Assembly (NCBI GenBank): GCA_008711295.1
Contig: VUYV01000158.1
Coordinates: forward strand, 1,605,284-1,669,283
Source of the DNA: Anarhynchus alexandrinus
Lineage: Eukaryota > Chordata > Aves > Charadriiformes > Charadriidae
DNA: 64,000 nucleotides
Direction of reading: 5' to 3'
Both the position numbers and the translations under genes were made by a program. Each line of letters begins with the position of its first letter. Position 1 is the stretch's first letter. The notes beneath the pieces are model-generated. The model had not been told where the DNA came from and did not search any database. It saw only the letters and a list, made by a program, of their open reading frames with translations. Below are positions 15,579-28,200 of the stretch, one piece after another.

Positions 15579-15936
15579 TAGCTCCTGGTGCAGGTATGGT
15601 AGGGTTTTTTGTTCTTTTTCTTTACCCCTCCCATTCTTAAAACTATATCGGGAACTCAATTGCAGTGTGTTTTAGTGCTGTAGAAGGTCTTGGTTAAATA
15701 ATAGTTCCAGTAAAAGGTTTCTTTTACTAAAGTGCTTTTCAGAATATAATTTTTTATAAAGTAACTATAGCAGCATGATCTGTCTGAAGAACTAGAAGAG
15801 ATTTTCAAGACTCCTAAAATAGCTTGCTTCTTCCTTACCTAGCAATGTTACTGTTCCCGTTTATAGCATCTGTTCATAATGAATCACTGCAGTCTTCTGA
15901 ATTATTCTTCAGTAGTGCTTATTTATATATTTGAAT

Positions 15937-15942
15937 ATTAAA
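15937..15942 (+). terminator. Distal poly(A) signal ATTAAA
   Basis: ATTAAA in TTGAATATTAAAGATG, the most common variant hexamer, followed by GTTTTACAAAG and a T-rich region. Sequence character changes after it, and I see no later signal with comparable context that continues the UTR. It is the likely main 3' end. Confidence 0.55.
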
Positions 15943-15960
15943 GATGTTTTACAAAGTCGG

Positions 15961-18851
15961 GTTCTATCTTTTCTCTAAGAAGCTTGTAGCCCAACTTCTT
16001 ACCGATAGCCACAGTTAATGCAGGCGAGCCTAGAGGCAGAGCCACGCAGCCGTTTGTTGCCTATGGAATTATCCTACATCAAGTTTTATATAATTGTTTT
16101 CCAAATGATTGTTCATGGGGAGGAGGGGGGAAAGCACACAGTCAGTTTCAGGAGGCTACTCGATGGTTTTTACACTCGGCTTCACAACCTAAGACTACAA
16201 CATTCCTAGTTCAGTCAAAAAAATGAGGAGCTATGTATTTCAGCTACGGGCACATTTGTGACATTTTAAGCTCCATGGGTTTCAGTTGGCATTGACATCA
16301 CACTGGTTTTTCAAGCATATTTTTCCAATAGTAAGTTCTACTCAGTTCAGTGACTGTTTTGCCAAGGAAAATAATGCTTAAGGGATTAAAGCCAAGTGTA
16401 ATGCAGCTGTACAGCAATGAAATAAAGAAGTTAAAACCGAAATAAAAATGCACTCACATTGTTCTCTCTCGAGTGTTTTAAGAATGATGATAAACATGCT
16501 ATCTCTACTGTTGTCAGCCAAAACCAGTAATAAAGAAGCCTTTGTAACTAGGAAATAGATTAGAGCATATGCTAGTATTCTGAACTTGTTTCCCAAGGTT
16601 TGTTACGAAGCTGTAGGCTCTTGAGGAGTCAAATTCATTTCCTTTTAATGCCACGAGGGCGTTAGGCTTGTGAGCTATCTGTAAGAGAGCATTTCCTCAC
16701 CCGAGATCTTAAGCAGCACCGTTGACCCCCAGCACAGTGTGGGGCTCTGACACCGCTGTCCTGTTGCTTACAGTGCGCCTGTGAGGAGGGCTGTACAGGA
16801 CCCAGACCTTCCCAGTCAGCCGAACTGGCAGCTCTGGTGACGTTGCAGTAATAGAAAGGACAAGAAAAGCTCATCTGTTGCAAAATGTCCACAAGGATTT
16901 GAACCTGCCGATAAAAATTGCCTTAATTTGTCACTTTATTACAGTTTGTGCAGATAGGATTTATTTATTTATAGTCTTGCTATTACCTGTATGTTTGTGT
17001 AAAAGCCACATCGTCGCTGCCTGATCTGGTTTTGCTTTCAAACGGGAATAACCATTTTGCCTTTGCAGACATGTCAGGGGGGGTCCGTTGTTTGGCTCTG
17101 CCTTAGGAGATTCCCAAGTGCCAAATGTTGCGTTTGCAGGGAGCTGTAACCAACCCGGGTGCCTCACCGGGGACCCGTTCTGCTCGTGTTCCTGCTGCCT
17201 CCAGCAGCCCTTTACTCGGGTGCAAAGCACACGGTGAGCATCCATCGTTAAACAACAGCTCTTGTTGCAGCAGCAGCTCTTGAGGAAGATGCAAGTCTGT
17301 GGCGCCCTGTGGAAGCCAGTGCTGAGCCCAGCGCTGCCAGTCCTGGCCCCAGAAGCGAAGAAAAACACACTGTGTTTTCAGTCATTAGTATGAATTCGCA
17401 CTCGCGCACGAAAGAAACCACCACAAGGGCTTATGGTGCGGTTCTGTTATTTTGGCTTGCCGGGGAGGGGAAGGAAGAGGAAAATGATGTGACAAAGTAC
17501 ATTTGAAAGCTATGTACAACTCTGCGGAGAGATAAACCGTTTCTCTGAGTGAAAGAGATGGGCAGCAAAGTAAAACCGGTCTTTTAATCACTTCATATTA
17601 TATAGTAACAATGTCGTGAAAGATGAGAGAGACAGGATCTGTGCCACAAATTTACATTCAACAAATACAAGTTCTGAGATTTTTATGAATACTGTTTCTG
17701 CAAAGGAGAGTGCTGTGCTGCGAGCGTGTGCGCCGTCTGAGTGACCGAGGGCATTTGAAGGGTAAGCACAGAATGATGATGCTTTTGGCAGAAATTCAAA
17801 AATCAAAAGGCACGCTCAGACAACAGAGCCAATCAGTATTGCTGACTTATCTCTTTTTACAGCAGTGTATCCATCCATGGAGGCCGTACGCGTTTGATTC
17901 CAGTCATTCAATGAAAAACAAAGTGCTTAATGGAGCTCTGCAGTACAGAGCTGAATAATTTCAGTCTGCGGGGGAGCAGGAAAGGAGCTAAACCTTAAAA
18001 ACAGTCTTCCCGATACCTATTGATTATGGGATGATAATGTTTCGTACATTATATTCAGAGCTCACTCGTTCCTAAGAAACTTTTTATTAAGTAGAGTAGT
18101 CAAATCAATAAATCTGGGAGATGCCAGTTTTCCAAGGCTATAAAACTCATGTTTTATGTGATTAATGGTGCCACACCAGTAGCTGAGCACATTAGGCTTA
18201 GAATATAAGAGCATCTGGAGCTTTGTTCCCATGAACAGTAAGGGTCCGTTGCCTATTTTGGCAATGAATATAAATGTAGATATAGTGTAAGGTCCCTTTG
18301 TGCTGTACCAGAGAATAAATTGGTCAAGGTGTTTTGTCCTGAATTGTAATATAACTCTATATTAAAGTCCTCGTTACCAAGGCTTAGATGTTCACTGATA
18401 CTCTGAATTCATCTGACATCCCTTGCTGTCAGCAGAACGACTCCAATAATCTGCCCTTTGAAATATATCACCCGTAGCTTAATGGGAAAGGCCATTAAAA
18501 TTGTCTGTTCCGTGTAAGGAGTTTTATCTCCTGATGATGGCATCTGCTAAGTGAACCTCTAAATAAGCAAATTTCAGTCAGAAGTATTAACCCATAAACA
18601 CCTTTTATTTTTCTCCCTGGAAGCCCAAGTGGTGATCAATAGCTGTGTCCCAGCATTTGTCAGTACATTGCTGCTAAAATACTCAGGTGGTGTCCATTTG
18701 GGGTGCAGCGCAATCTAAAGTGGAGACACCTACACCACACCATCTGTCTTGCCCTGGTAGGTATGAACAGCCTTCAAGCGTATTTTATATTTGATAACTT
18801 AAGAATTTGGTTGTGGCTGCCCATCAAAACTCAGTAATAATAAGTGGTGAC
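15961..18851. other. Non-coding flank downstream of FAM110B
   Basis: No recognisable gene. Short frames on both strands show no family resemblance. AATAAA-type hexamers near 16419 and 16440 could serve read-through transcripts. The part around 18090-18640 has the texture of conserved non-coding DNA (see findings), but that cannot be shown from one sequence. Confidence 0.6.
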
Positions 18852-19728
18852 TTTTTTTCTTTTTTTTAGTTTTCATGACAAACAATCATTTATATAACAA
18901 AAACCGTAGTCTCTTAAATGTCATTCTTCTAAATTTAAAGTCATTTTCATGATGGTCTTATGACAAGAGTAAGAGTGCTAGTATCTGTGCTATTATTGTT
19001 TCTTGCTTTTGGCACTGCGAGTCTTCTCCACCTTCTTGGTGTCTTGCCTTTCCTGAGTTTTCCCAGCTTCCGTTCTTCCTTTCTGCATGCTGCTTCCTTG
19101 CCTTGTCTGGCTTTTTCATCTTCTCTTCTCTGAAAGGTATGACCAAGGTTGTCATATTCTCCTCGCTTAGCCTCCTTTCTTAGGCAGCCTCATCCTTTAG
19201 TTATGTTAATGCCCCTGAATCCCAAAGCAACTTTCCCACAACTTGTCCCATCTTTTACAACCCCCGTATTCACGGCAGCCTGTTTCCAAGAGAGGAACTC
19301 TGTGGCTGCAGTTGAGCTGCCATGTCCCGTACAGATAGTAATTTACTTAATGGATTATTTCTTCATTTTCTGCTGTGCTGTGCTATTTGCAGGCAAGATG
19401 AAAGAGCAAGAGGTGGTTCTTTAGGAAGAATTAGTGATTGAAAACAGTCATGAAGAGCAGGATGCCAAACGTATCTTGAAATATCAACATCTCGGTCCAA
19501 AATTGCCCGTATTTCTTCCTCTGCTATATCTCGCTCAATGCGTAGTTGCTACTTCTTTGGCTCCACATAAAATGCTGTCTTGAGGACGGCGCTGTGCAAA
19601 GGTGGCACAATTTCCAGTGAAAAGGATGATACGGGCCCACTATCCAAGCAGTAGTCGCTGTTTTGCCTTCTGCGGTTTGGTGAGATGGTACCTGTGTGTC
19701 TTACCCCTGTGGCACACACACCACTTGC
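18852..19728 (-). pseudogene. Candidate processed pseudogene, parent not identified
   Basis: Read on the minus strand, 19728-19366 stays open over 121 codons apart from one TAG (19551-19549). It reads SLEIVPPLHSAVLKTAFYVE, then after the stop LRIERDIAEEEIRAILDRDV. A second frame continues from 19342 with one stop at 19192-19190 into a Lys/Glu/Arg-rich stretch. After a further shift it ends in KTRSAKSKKQ at a TAA (18995-18993). About 100 bases on there is TATAAA (18894-18889), and 22 bases after that an A-rich tract (18867-18852). Stop, variant poly(A) signal and A tail in that order suggest a decayed retrocopy of an mRNA. Caveats: purine-rich DNA yields charged frames by chance, I recognise no parent, and I see no target-site duplication. 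Confidence 0.3.
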
Positions 19729-21095
19729 TCAGCTCCCAGGCAGGCGGCTGAAGACCACTGCCTAAACAGACTATCATGAAACCAGGGGACAGTGGAAGAT
19801 CCAGAAGAGATTTGTCCTCGCCTGGCTATTGGGGGAGAATTCCAGCCGTGGTAAGAGAAGAGCAGGTTCGGAAGCTAAAATCGCCAGGCGGCCGCCCCGT
19901 GCAGCCCTGGGGCTGAGGGTCCGACACCTCAACCCTGTGTACGGGAGAAGGGTAGCTGTGTGTTTATATGGGAGATGGGATAAATCAGTGTATAAAAGCA
20001 GAAGGCACATGGTGAAGCACGCCATTGTTTGGGTAAATACCTGCTATTCACATCTTAAAAAATGAAGAAGGCAGGAAAAAAAAAAAAAGAACAGGGTTGA
20101 AATTTTGAGAACAGCTGTGTATGCAAATGCTTTCAGACAAGATGCGGAGGTGGGCAGATAGTTTTGCTTTTTAAGAAATGAAGCCTTTAAAAGATCTTTT
20201 AATAAATGACCTGCTTTTCAAGTATATTAATCTTTTATGAAGTCGCTCTTGCCATTCTGAACTGTAAAAGCTTTACGACTCTCAGCACAGAGCGTTTAGA
20301 AATGTACTGACAGTGATTTGGAGTGGCTTAAGTAGTAGGATAAAAGGGCGCTTAGCTGAACGTGAGCTTTATTTTACTAAAGTTTTGGAGGATGGTACTT
20401 TTGTTCTTTATTTTAAATAGATTGTGGGGGGCAATAGAAAATTGACATAGTCTTATTTATTAATGTTGGCCTGCAAATAGGACTGGGAAGCACAGGTTCA
20501 GTTAATGTGTCTGTCTGCATGAAAATTATAGTATTAGGTTTTGGCAAAGGCTTGATTTTCTTTATCCGTGTTTTGCATATCTTGGAGCATATCAGCTTAC
20601 ACGGATCTGGCACAAAATTAACTCATCCCATCTGAAAACGCTTTCTGCGAGCTTATGGGTTTGAGTCCATCTGCTGAATTTTCTTTTGTGCTGAAGGACT
20701 CTGAACAAAGAGCTGTCATAATGCTTTCAATTTCCCATGCTTTTGTTTCTAGCGTGTTCAACCACCGAGGCCTTTCAAACCCTCTCCTACAGACCGAGTG
20801 AAAATAGGAGCACTTTGTATCAGCATACTCTCCAGTATTGAATTCAGGAGGTAAAGAGCAGGCAAGAAGACATATTGTAAAATGGTTTTGGTTTTTTTTT
20901 TTTTTACTGTTGTTTCCTAATGAAATTGCAGGGTTGGGTTTGGTTTTTTTTCCCCAAAGAAATGCCATGCAGTGAAACAGAACCAAAGAAGCTAATAAAA
21001 CCTTACAGATTTTCCCACAGTGGCACAAGGAAACTTTAAAACATGGCTGGGTGCTTCATCTGGGCAGACCATGAAAAAAATTATACCCAAATTCT

Positions 21096-21125
21096 GGCCC
21101 CATTGAAGTCAATGGGAATTTTCCT
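21096..21125. repeat. Fragment of an old sauropsid/amniote interspersed repeat
   Basis: CCCCATTGAAGTCAATGGGA followed by a T-rich stretch resembles a motif I remember as very common in turtle, crocodilian and bird genomes. The family name is not certain to me. The visible match is short, so the element limits are unknown. Confidence 0.4.
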
Positions 21126-22197
21126 ACAGATTTTAAGCGGGGTGGGCAGGGTTTCACCCACTGTAAAAGCCTAATACTTTGCCCTGTTTGGGGCATTGGG
21201 GGTTTCCCTATTGTAAATCTTGCGCATTAGTTTTCTACCACTTCTTCACCCGTTGCTCTGTCTCCCCAAGCAGCAGTACGTGGGGGAAATCCCTCCAGGC
21301 ACCGCAGGTAGGAGCCCTGGGAGCGGTGAAACCTCGCGCAGATGTGCAGAGATCCCTCCTTGCTTTCAGACAGACCCACAGCAGCGTGGCTGCAGCACCC
21401 GCTGTTTGCGGCGGTATTTGCCTGGGCCATCAGCCTGGCTGGGTTCACAGGGTAAAAAAACAGCTTTTTCTCTGATCTTATTTATTTTCCTGGCTTGCAG
21501 GTGCGTCCCATGGTAGCCTGGCATTTTTAGAAGCCCATGGATCTTACCAAAATGGTGTCTAGTAAAATTAGTCACCTAAAGAGGCTGTTTCAGACCCTTG
21601 ATACATAGCTGATACGGGTGCCGGAGGACACGGCCCTGATCTAAACACAAGGAAGCAGCTGCAAGGTCACAGTCTCATTCTGTGGCATGGAAGGAGAAAC
21701 CACCCTGCATCTAGCTAGGTGTGCTGAAATTCCCCATCAACAGCTCCTTCTGCTCCCTGGGCCAAAAAATGTGTCCCCATACTGTATTCCTCTGCAGTGG
21801 CACTGTTCAGGCCCCTGATGAGAGGACCATCTGGGCCGCCAGTCTCCTAGAAGATGTTGCCCACACAGGCAGCTGCATGTGTTGCACCTCGGCTATCACT
21901 AAGTTTTCAATAATTTTTGCTGTGTTTATCCCCAGAAGATTTGTATGATGTTCTGCAGTGAAATACCTTAATGAAAAATAATTTTTCTACAGGATGTAGA
22001 TCTGTGAAATGAGGCAAAGGTTTGGTGAAGCGCAACTTAGCAAGATAATAGTGCTGGTTGGAGGTGAAGGTCAGGACCTACATACTGGCACAGGGTGTCT
22101 CTCCTTACAGAGGTAGCACGTGTTATAATTTGTTCTCTGAATTTTTACTGACTGCTAATGACCAGCTTATGGAAAAACTGGGAACTAATGAGCCATC

Positions 22198-22209
22198 ATG
22201 AATATTCAT
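22198..22209. promoter_or_regulatory. Perfect 12-bp palindrome ATGAATATTCAT
   Basis: Both strands read ATGAATATTCAT. It matches the MORE-type palindrome bound by POU-domain homodimers. The surrounding sequence has several TAAT cores (CTAATGACC, ACTAATGAG). A function is inferred only; AT-rich palindromes of this length also arise by chance. Confidence 0.25.
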
Positions 22210-25200
22210 ATCAAGCCTCAGGGGTGCCCCTTTCACTCGTCTCTAAACACCAACGAGGTGTTTCGGGAGCAATGTATGACCGGTGCTATTTTAAATCAAT
22301 CTTCCCTACCACAAACCACGTTTAAGTAATAAACTGCAAAGTAGTCAGCTGTGATATCAAAAATCTTTATGGGAAGTTATTTATTCAAGGCATCATTTCT
22401 GAAATGTTCAGGGCAGACCCTGTTCCTTGGAGGTCACCGTTGAAAGGGGTACACTTCTCCCATGGTTGTCCTATTTCCAGCTCTGCTATGGAAGAGGGAG
22501 CAAATGGACCACTTTGGGGTCCTGTCCTGGCAAATCCCCCACCATGGGCTGTGCTGTCAGGGCTCGGGGTCGTGTACAGTTTAATACCCGAAGGCAGCTG
22601 CAGTGTGGAAGCAGAGATTTTTCTATTGGTCTTGTTCCCACGCAAGTACCACACAGAGCTGATGCTCAGGGAGACGCCGGGTTTTCAGGGGGCTGCTGAG
22701 TGAACAGATGTGTAACGCCGTGAAATTGTGGAATGTGTTGAAAGCGTATGGAAAGGGGTCTCCTGACCACATGTTTCGCTGAATAAAAAAAAAAAAAAGG
22801 CATTTCACATGGTTGAAATCACGGCAGAGCACTCAGATTCAGTAGATACTGGGGAAAAAGTCAGTGATCCGACTGGCTGACTGAAGGAGAGAGCCTGTGT
22901 GACTTCAAGGAGCAATAAAGTCCTACAGCTGAATCAGCTCTTTCTGGGATACAGCCCGACTTGCCAGGCGTGGGGAAGGCTGGGTGCACTGGAAGGAGGG
23001 ACTAACTCTATAAAGCCATGCCACCAGCCAGGCCTCAGCAATTAATTATGCTTTTAACTCAGTGTTTTTAAGAATCATTTATAGCCTCATATTAACAGGC
23101 AGGAAATCTAATCCATTGACTTTAATGTATTTGTGAGTGGTGGTGGTTTATTCTAATTTTTAAATATTATTTTAAGTTAGAGAAATAGTTCAATATGAAT
23201 ACCTGGCAGCTATTGATACCCTGCATTTTTTTTTTCCCTGTGCCAGATGGTAGCAGGTCATGTAGATAACAATGTAGGGTTGTTTAGCTGGGTTATGAAG
23301 TTGAACCTCTTCAGAAAAAAACCTGATTAAAATCAAAGCATTTTCCTGAGTGATGCTGACTATTGCACGTGTGTCTTTCCCACCAGCTACAAGCAAGTTG
23401 TTAGGCTCCAAAAATTAAGTGATAGACTTGCTGTCTATAAAACCATTAAACAAAGGAAGCAGGAGAGAGAGTGCGAATTTTTAGAGCAACCTCGATGTTA
23501 GCATATCCTTGCTCGTGTCCTGCCTGGTGTGGGGGGACAGCGAGGGGAGAGGGAGAGGTTTTAGCCCACTTTTTGTTCTCTTGCAGGCCGGGGAGCAGAA
23601 ATGTGATCTGAAAATAACGTCAGCCGTGACGGTCCAACCGTGAGGTCTTCCTCAGGAACAGCCTGTGGGAGCAGAGCTACTCGCCGCGTTTCAATGAACA
23701 AGGTTTCCGGAGCAGGGATGTGGAATAGTTTCCCCGCTCCCAAAAGATCTGAGTGGCCACAGCCCCCAGTGCTGTCTTTTTAGTTTTTATTGCTGCTTTC
23801 ACGATACATCCCTGCAGACTCATTTGTAATGCTTCCCTCATTCCCCTAAGTGGGGAATGCCAAGATAAGAATACTGGAGGTCTTTGTACTCTCAGCAGCG
23901 AAACGTAGCAGAGATGAGAGCGATACGAAAGGTCCAGGAGTCCCGGAAATTATCCTCAGCCTGTTCCCTTCAGAAACCACCCCCTTTGGGGGAGCCACGG
24001 ATGTGCAACAGCGGAGGTGGGACCTTCCTCCTTTGAAGGTTTGGGGAAGGAATTACGAGCCTCTTTGAAGGAAATGCTAATCCCAGGCTCCCTCAGAACT
24101 TCTGCTGAAAACAAATTGCCGCTTTTTCCAGCCCTGCCCTGCGTGCCACCTCAAACATTTTTGCTGCTGCAAATAGGCAGCATTTCTACAGCGATTTAGT
24201 AAGCGTGGGGGTAAATGGCACATTCGGGAGCTCGTTGGCTGAGTCGTGTCCTCACACGTCCCTTCCCACCACACTGCAGGAAGGTACACTTCTGCAGAAC
24301 AACGCTTCTTGCCTCTGTGTTTCCTCTGTGCTGTTTCTTTCCCAGACCCATGTTTTCATGTCACCTACTCGGGAGCCAAAGCTGCTGTCTCCTGGACCTC
24401 ATCATTCTGATACTGAGCAGTGAAACCAGAAATCAGAGATGCAGCTGTTTGACAGTTTGGCTCATCCTTGAAATTTTTCTGACAACAACTTATGTCTCCG
24501 CTTTATTTATGACCAGCCATATGAAACTGTTTCATGAAGCATATCACTAAAATTTGAGTTTTCCTGTTGCTTTTTTGACTGTAAGATGAGGCCAGTTATC
24601 TTTCTTCCTTGATATTTTTAGTCTTTGAGTTTCCTTAGGTTCAAACATTTATTTCTTTAGGCAACAGTTTCTGTGTACTTTGAAATACAGTCTATTATTT
24701 GTTAACACTATGGTACATGGAACTCTGCTAAACTGTTGATATGCATGCAGTTAGTCCGTTGGATAAATATGCATTAGTGACCAGGATGAAGGAGCAGAAA
24801 ATGTATGGGAAATTTCAGAAATAAATTTTTGAGAAGTAATTTGGAGCAGTTCCAGTCTATCTGAGCACTGCAGATGTAACGCGGGCTGCCTGCATTTGCA
24901 ATGCGCAGTAAAAATTATCAGAAGATTCTGGTTAGTAAATGGAATGTGTGATGTGTTCCCAACAGACCATTTTCCCATAAGAAATAACTCATTTTGAGCC
25001 CTGCTTATTCTTCAAAAGTGCATAATAGAATTGACGTTGAGAAAATTTTCTGTGGAACAGGGGAAATGTAAAAAAACCACCTTCAAGTTAGAGGAATCCC
25101 AAATCAAATGTTGAAACACGTCTGTATTATTCCTAGCAAAGAGTTTGGTTGACAAATGAGTTGTGAAAGAGCAGTAAATCTCTGCTTCCAGGGATCTGTG

Positions 25201-28200
25201 GTTTCTAAGGAGCCCGGCGTAGAAGGGCCCTGCCACCACCTGCAGCCCACCCCCTGCTGTCCCAGCCCACTGCTCAGGGGGTTGCTGCTCACAAGCAGAG
25301 TTAGCTCCATCTTTGAAATTAAAGTAGGACTTTTGTCCAAGTTGCTGCTTTAAGATGGCTGCTGCTTTACCAGGTTCTCTTTGCCTGGCTTCCCAAAGAC
25401 CGCTCTCCTTCGGAAAACATGAGCAACTGCAGCCGTTGCATGGTTGTCTCTGGTTACCTCCCATCATCTTTAGGAATACACGTTTCACTCCGTCTTGGCA
25501 ACCCCCGCACCACAACGAATTGCTTACGTGGTCTGTAAAAGCATACGCTTTGCAGAGCGTGAAGGTGCTTTTACAATATGATGCTACAGTTGGTGATGGT
25601 CAGTGAAGCAGCTGGCAGCTCCCGATGTACCAGTTCGCATCTGCCGTGAAGTGACTTGTGTCTAAACTGGGCAGCTCCGAGAGGAGTCTGGAGAATTCAC
25701 AGTCATCAAAATCAACGTGTCTCACGGTCAAGTCACCTCGGTGGGACACGCTGTGCTCTGAGGGCCTGTTCTTCTGCGCCGCAGACGCTGGTGCTTTCTA
25801 CTTTGTGGGAGCTTTCAAAATTTTTGGGAAATTGAATTTTGAGTTGTCAGTCTTTTCTGGAGAGGACTCTTTCCTGAGACGAGGTTGCTTTTGTCGGCAC
25901 AGCTGCCAGCTGTTGTTTCAGGCTACTCTGTAAGCTCAAGTAGGCATTTACAGCAGTTACAACTCCTCCTTTTTTCAGTTCTTTCCAAGAAAAATCTGCA
26001 AGACCTAAAGATGTGTTCTCTGTGGTAGAATGTAGGAATAGAGGCTCTAGAAAGTAATTAGGAAAGGTAACTCTTTGCCCTCTCCTTTTCTCTGGCTCTC
26101 CAGGAGTGCTCACACTACAAAAAACAGGTCCACATTGTACCAAATATTGTAAAATATGTACATTTGTCATATGTAAACCACTGAAAACTCTAAATAGAGG
26201 GAGACTACTGATTTTTCTTTTTATAGGTTAGGTTTTGGATTGCAGAAGAGCTCACTGGCTGTTGGCAGCCGCTGAGGGGTGGATTGACTGCCTTCTCAAA
26301 CAAAATGCCACCTTGAAACGTGAACATGAGCATTGAAATGCTGCATTTCAGCTTGGCAGGCAGCCCTGGTCAGGATTGGAACAGGAGACTTCTTTGGGAT
26401 CCTTGGATACTGAGTGAAATGTCTCTGACAATTTGGTATGTGCACTGAGATAACGTATCAGTGTACCGAAATGCAGCAAAGTGGCTTCGTGTTGCTGAGG
26501 TCCCAATATTTTTCTGACCACTTCTGAACAGTAAGCATACTGTAGCTTTGCTATAAAGAAGGCTGTTGTCATTCCTGTGCTTTGGAAACTTTATCCATTG
26601 TCGCTTTCACTGATCTATTTTCTTTCATTGCATTAAAAACTCCTATTTCTTTCCATCAGCAGTTAAGTTTCTGGGCTGGTAGCAGTGATTCTTTGCATGT
26701 ACTCTGCATTTTCACTTTGATTTTGACTCCTTCCCAGTGATGTGCTATAAAAAAGACCAAATAATTATTGCTGAGGATGCCACAATGATGTAACTGCAAC
26801 CCTCTGTAGCTGAAAAATATCAGTGACATTTCTCTGTTCATCTAATCCCTGACTTCAAGACATCATCAGATCAAAGGCAACCACTCAGCCAGTGTATACT
26901 GGGTTTTCTTCATTTCCAAGAGAAATACCACAACTTGCAGAGCAGAAAATCCCCTGTAAAATCCTGCAGAATGAGATGCATTTATGGCTGTGAAAGAAGG
27001 GAAAAGCAGATAAAGTTCTGACCCCCTGTAGAAGTGGAACTCCTGTCATTTCTGTCCCTGAGGCTCTGATTTCACCCAAGAATTACAATTATTACTTCCT
27101 TTAAAAGGTTGATTGCCTCCTTAAACAGTGTTTTTGAGAAATGCAGCACTATTACCCCAGGTACGAATTTGCATTAGTGGAAAGTGATATGCCATTGTAA
27201 AATACAATCTCTAGAAATTAATTCCTCCTGAGTGAGTTTTGTTATGTTGGGTTGGGTTTTCTTTCCCTTTTAAATAGACTCATCGATTTTTAGGCCAGAT
27301 GAGATCACTGTAATTGTTTTGTCTGACTTTCTCCATAACACCAATTATAACCAGGCATGAATTAATTCCCCTTCGAATTGCAGACTGTATTTCAGTTGAG
27401 AAATCCTATTTTGATTTGAACAAAGGCAGTGATGGAGAACCCAAAACAGCATTTACTAAATCATTTCAGTGGTTAATAACCCCCTGCTTAGATAAATTGT
27501 AATCTCCTTACCCTTCTGAATTTGTCCAGCTTCAAACAGCAGCCAGCAGCCCTGAGGTACTGCTGTACATTGTTTGCTGGGCTGAAGACCCCACTACCAC
27601 AGTTTTACTGGCTGCATAGGTGCAGAGACCCTTATTGTGTCTGCCCTTATCTTTTTGGTTCTGTTTTACCTCAAACCAGGACATTGGGCAAACTAAACAG
27701 CTCTCGGTTGAACAGTTTTTCACCCTACCTGCTCCAAGGTGTCCTAGCAGAACTGACTAGTATAGCCAAGATGAGAAGGTCCGCTATCCAGGCAAATGCT
27801 TTTGAGGATGTGCTAATGATATTTTTGTGTCTTTGTGCAGTCTTTGCACATGCTGGAGCAATGGTTGAGCTTTACAGGCCATGTCTGAAGTAAATCACCC
27901 CTGGCTGCCCAGCTGGAGCTTCTTGCCCCTTCCTGACATTCACGAGGCAGAGTGTCACCAGATCTGTCAGCACACCACCACACGCCATCTCCTCTAACCC
28001 ACTTCAGTCACAGCGATCCACGTTAAAAGAAAAAACCAACCCACAAAACAACAGAAAAACAGCAACACATTTTTTGGAGTGTTAAGGCTAACCTAGATCA
28101 CAGTGACAGAACAGGGTTGGAGAGCAGTGACATGAGAAGCTACACCAGGTCACCTGCAGTCAGGACATGGCGTTTGAGATCAGCCAAGACTTCTCTTTGC

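Larger units (their letters stand above)
14101..15960 (+). other. FAM110B: FAM110B 3'UTR
   Basis: This is AT-rich sequence following the stop codon without any plausible further exon. It contains a (TTTTG)n tract, a Pumilio-type element and two poly(A) signals. The distal signal ATTAAA at 15937 is followed by a T-rich/GT stretch, so cleavage probably falls near 15955-15965, giving a 3'UTR of about 1.85 kb. The end is inferred from signals, not from transcript data. Confidence 0.65.

Noticed and set aside
16860..16960. Possible minus-strand tRNA (B-box-like GGTTCAAATCC near 16893-16903)
   Set aside because: The T-arm stem does not pair beyond three positions, and no cloverleaf or A box fits upstream.
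19681..19728. Resemblance of a short minus-strand stretch (GTISPNRRR) to piggyBac-type transposases
   Set aside because: Too short. None of the catalytic blocks or inverted terminal repeats are visible.
22784..22798. AATAAA merging into a 15-A run as a retrocopy tail
   Set aside because: There is no spacing between signal and A run, and no mRNA-like body upstream.
25012..25515. 167-codon minus-strand ORF
   Set aside because: No domain, repeat or composition signal of coding. It overlaps other open frames on both strands, as expected in a GC-balanced stretch.
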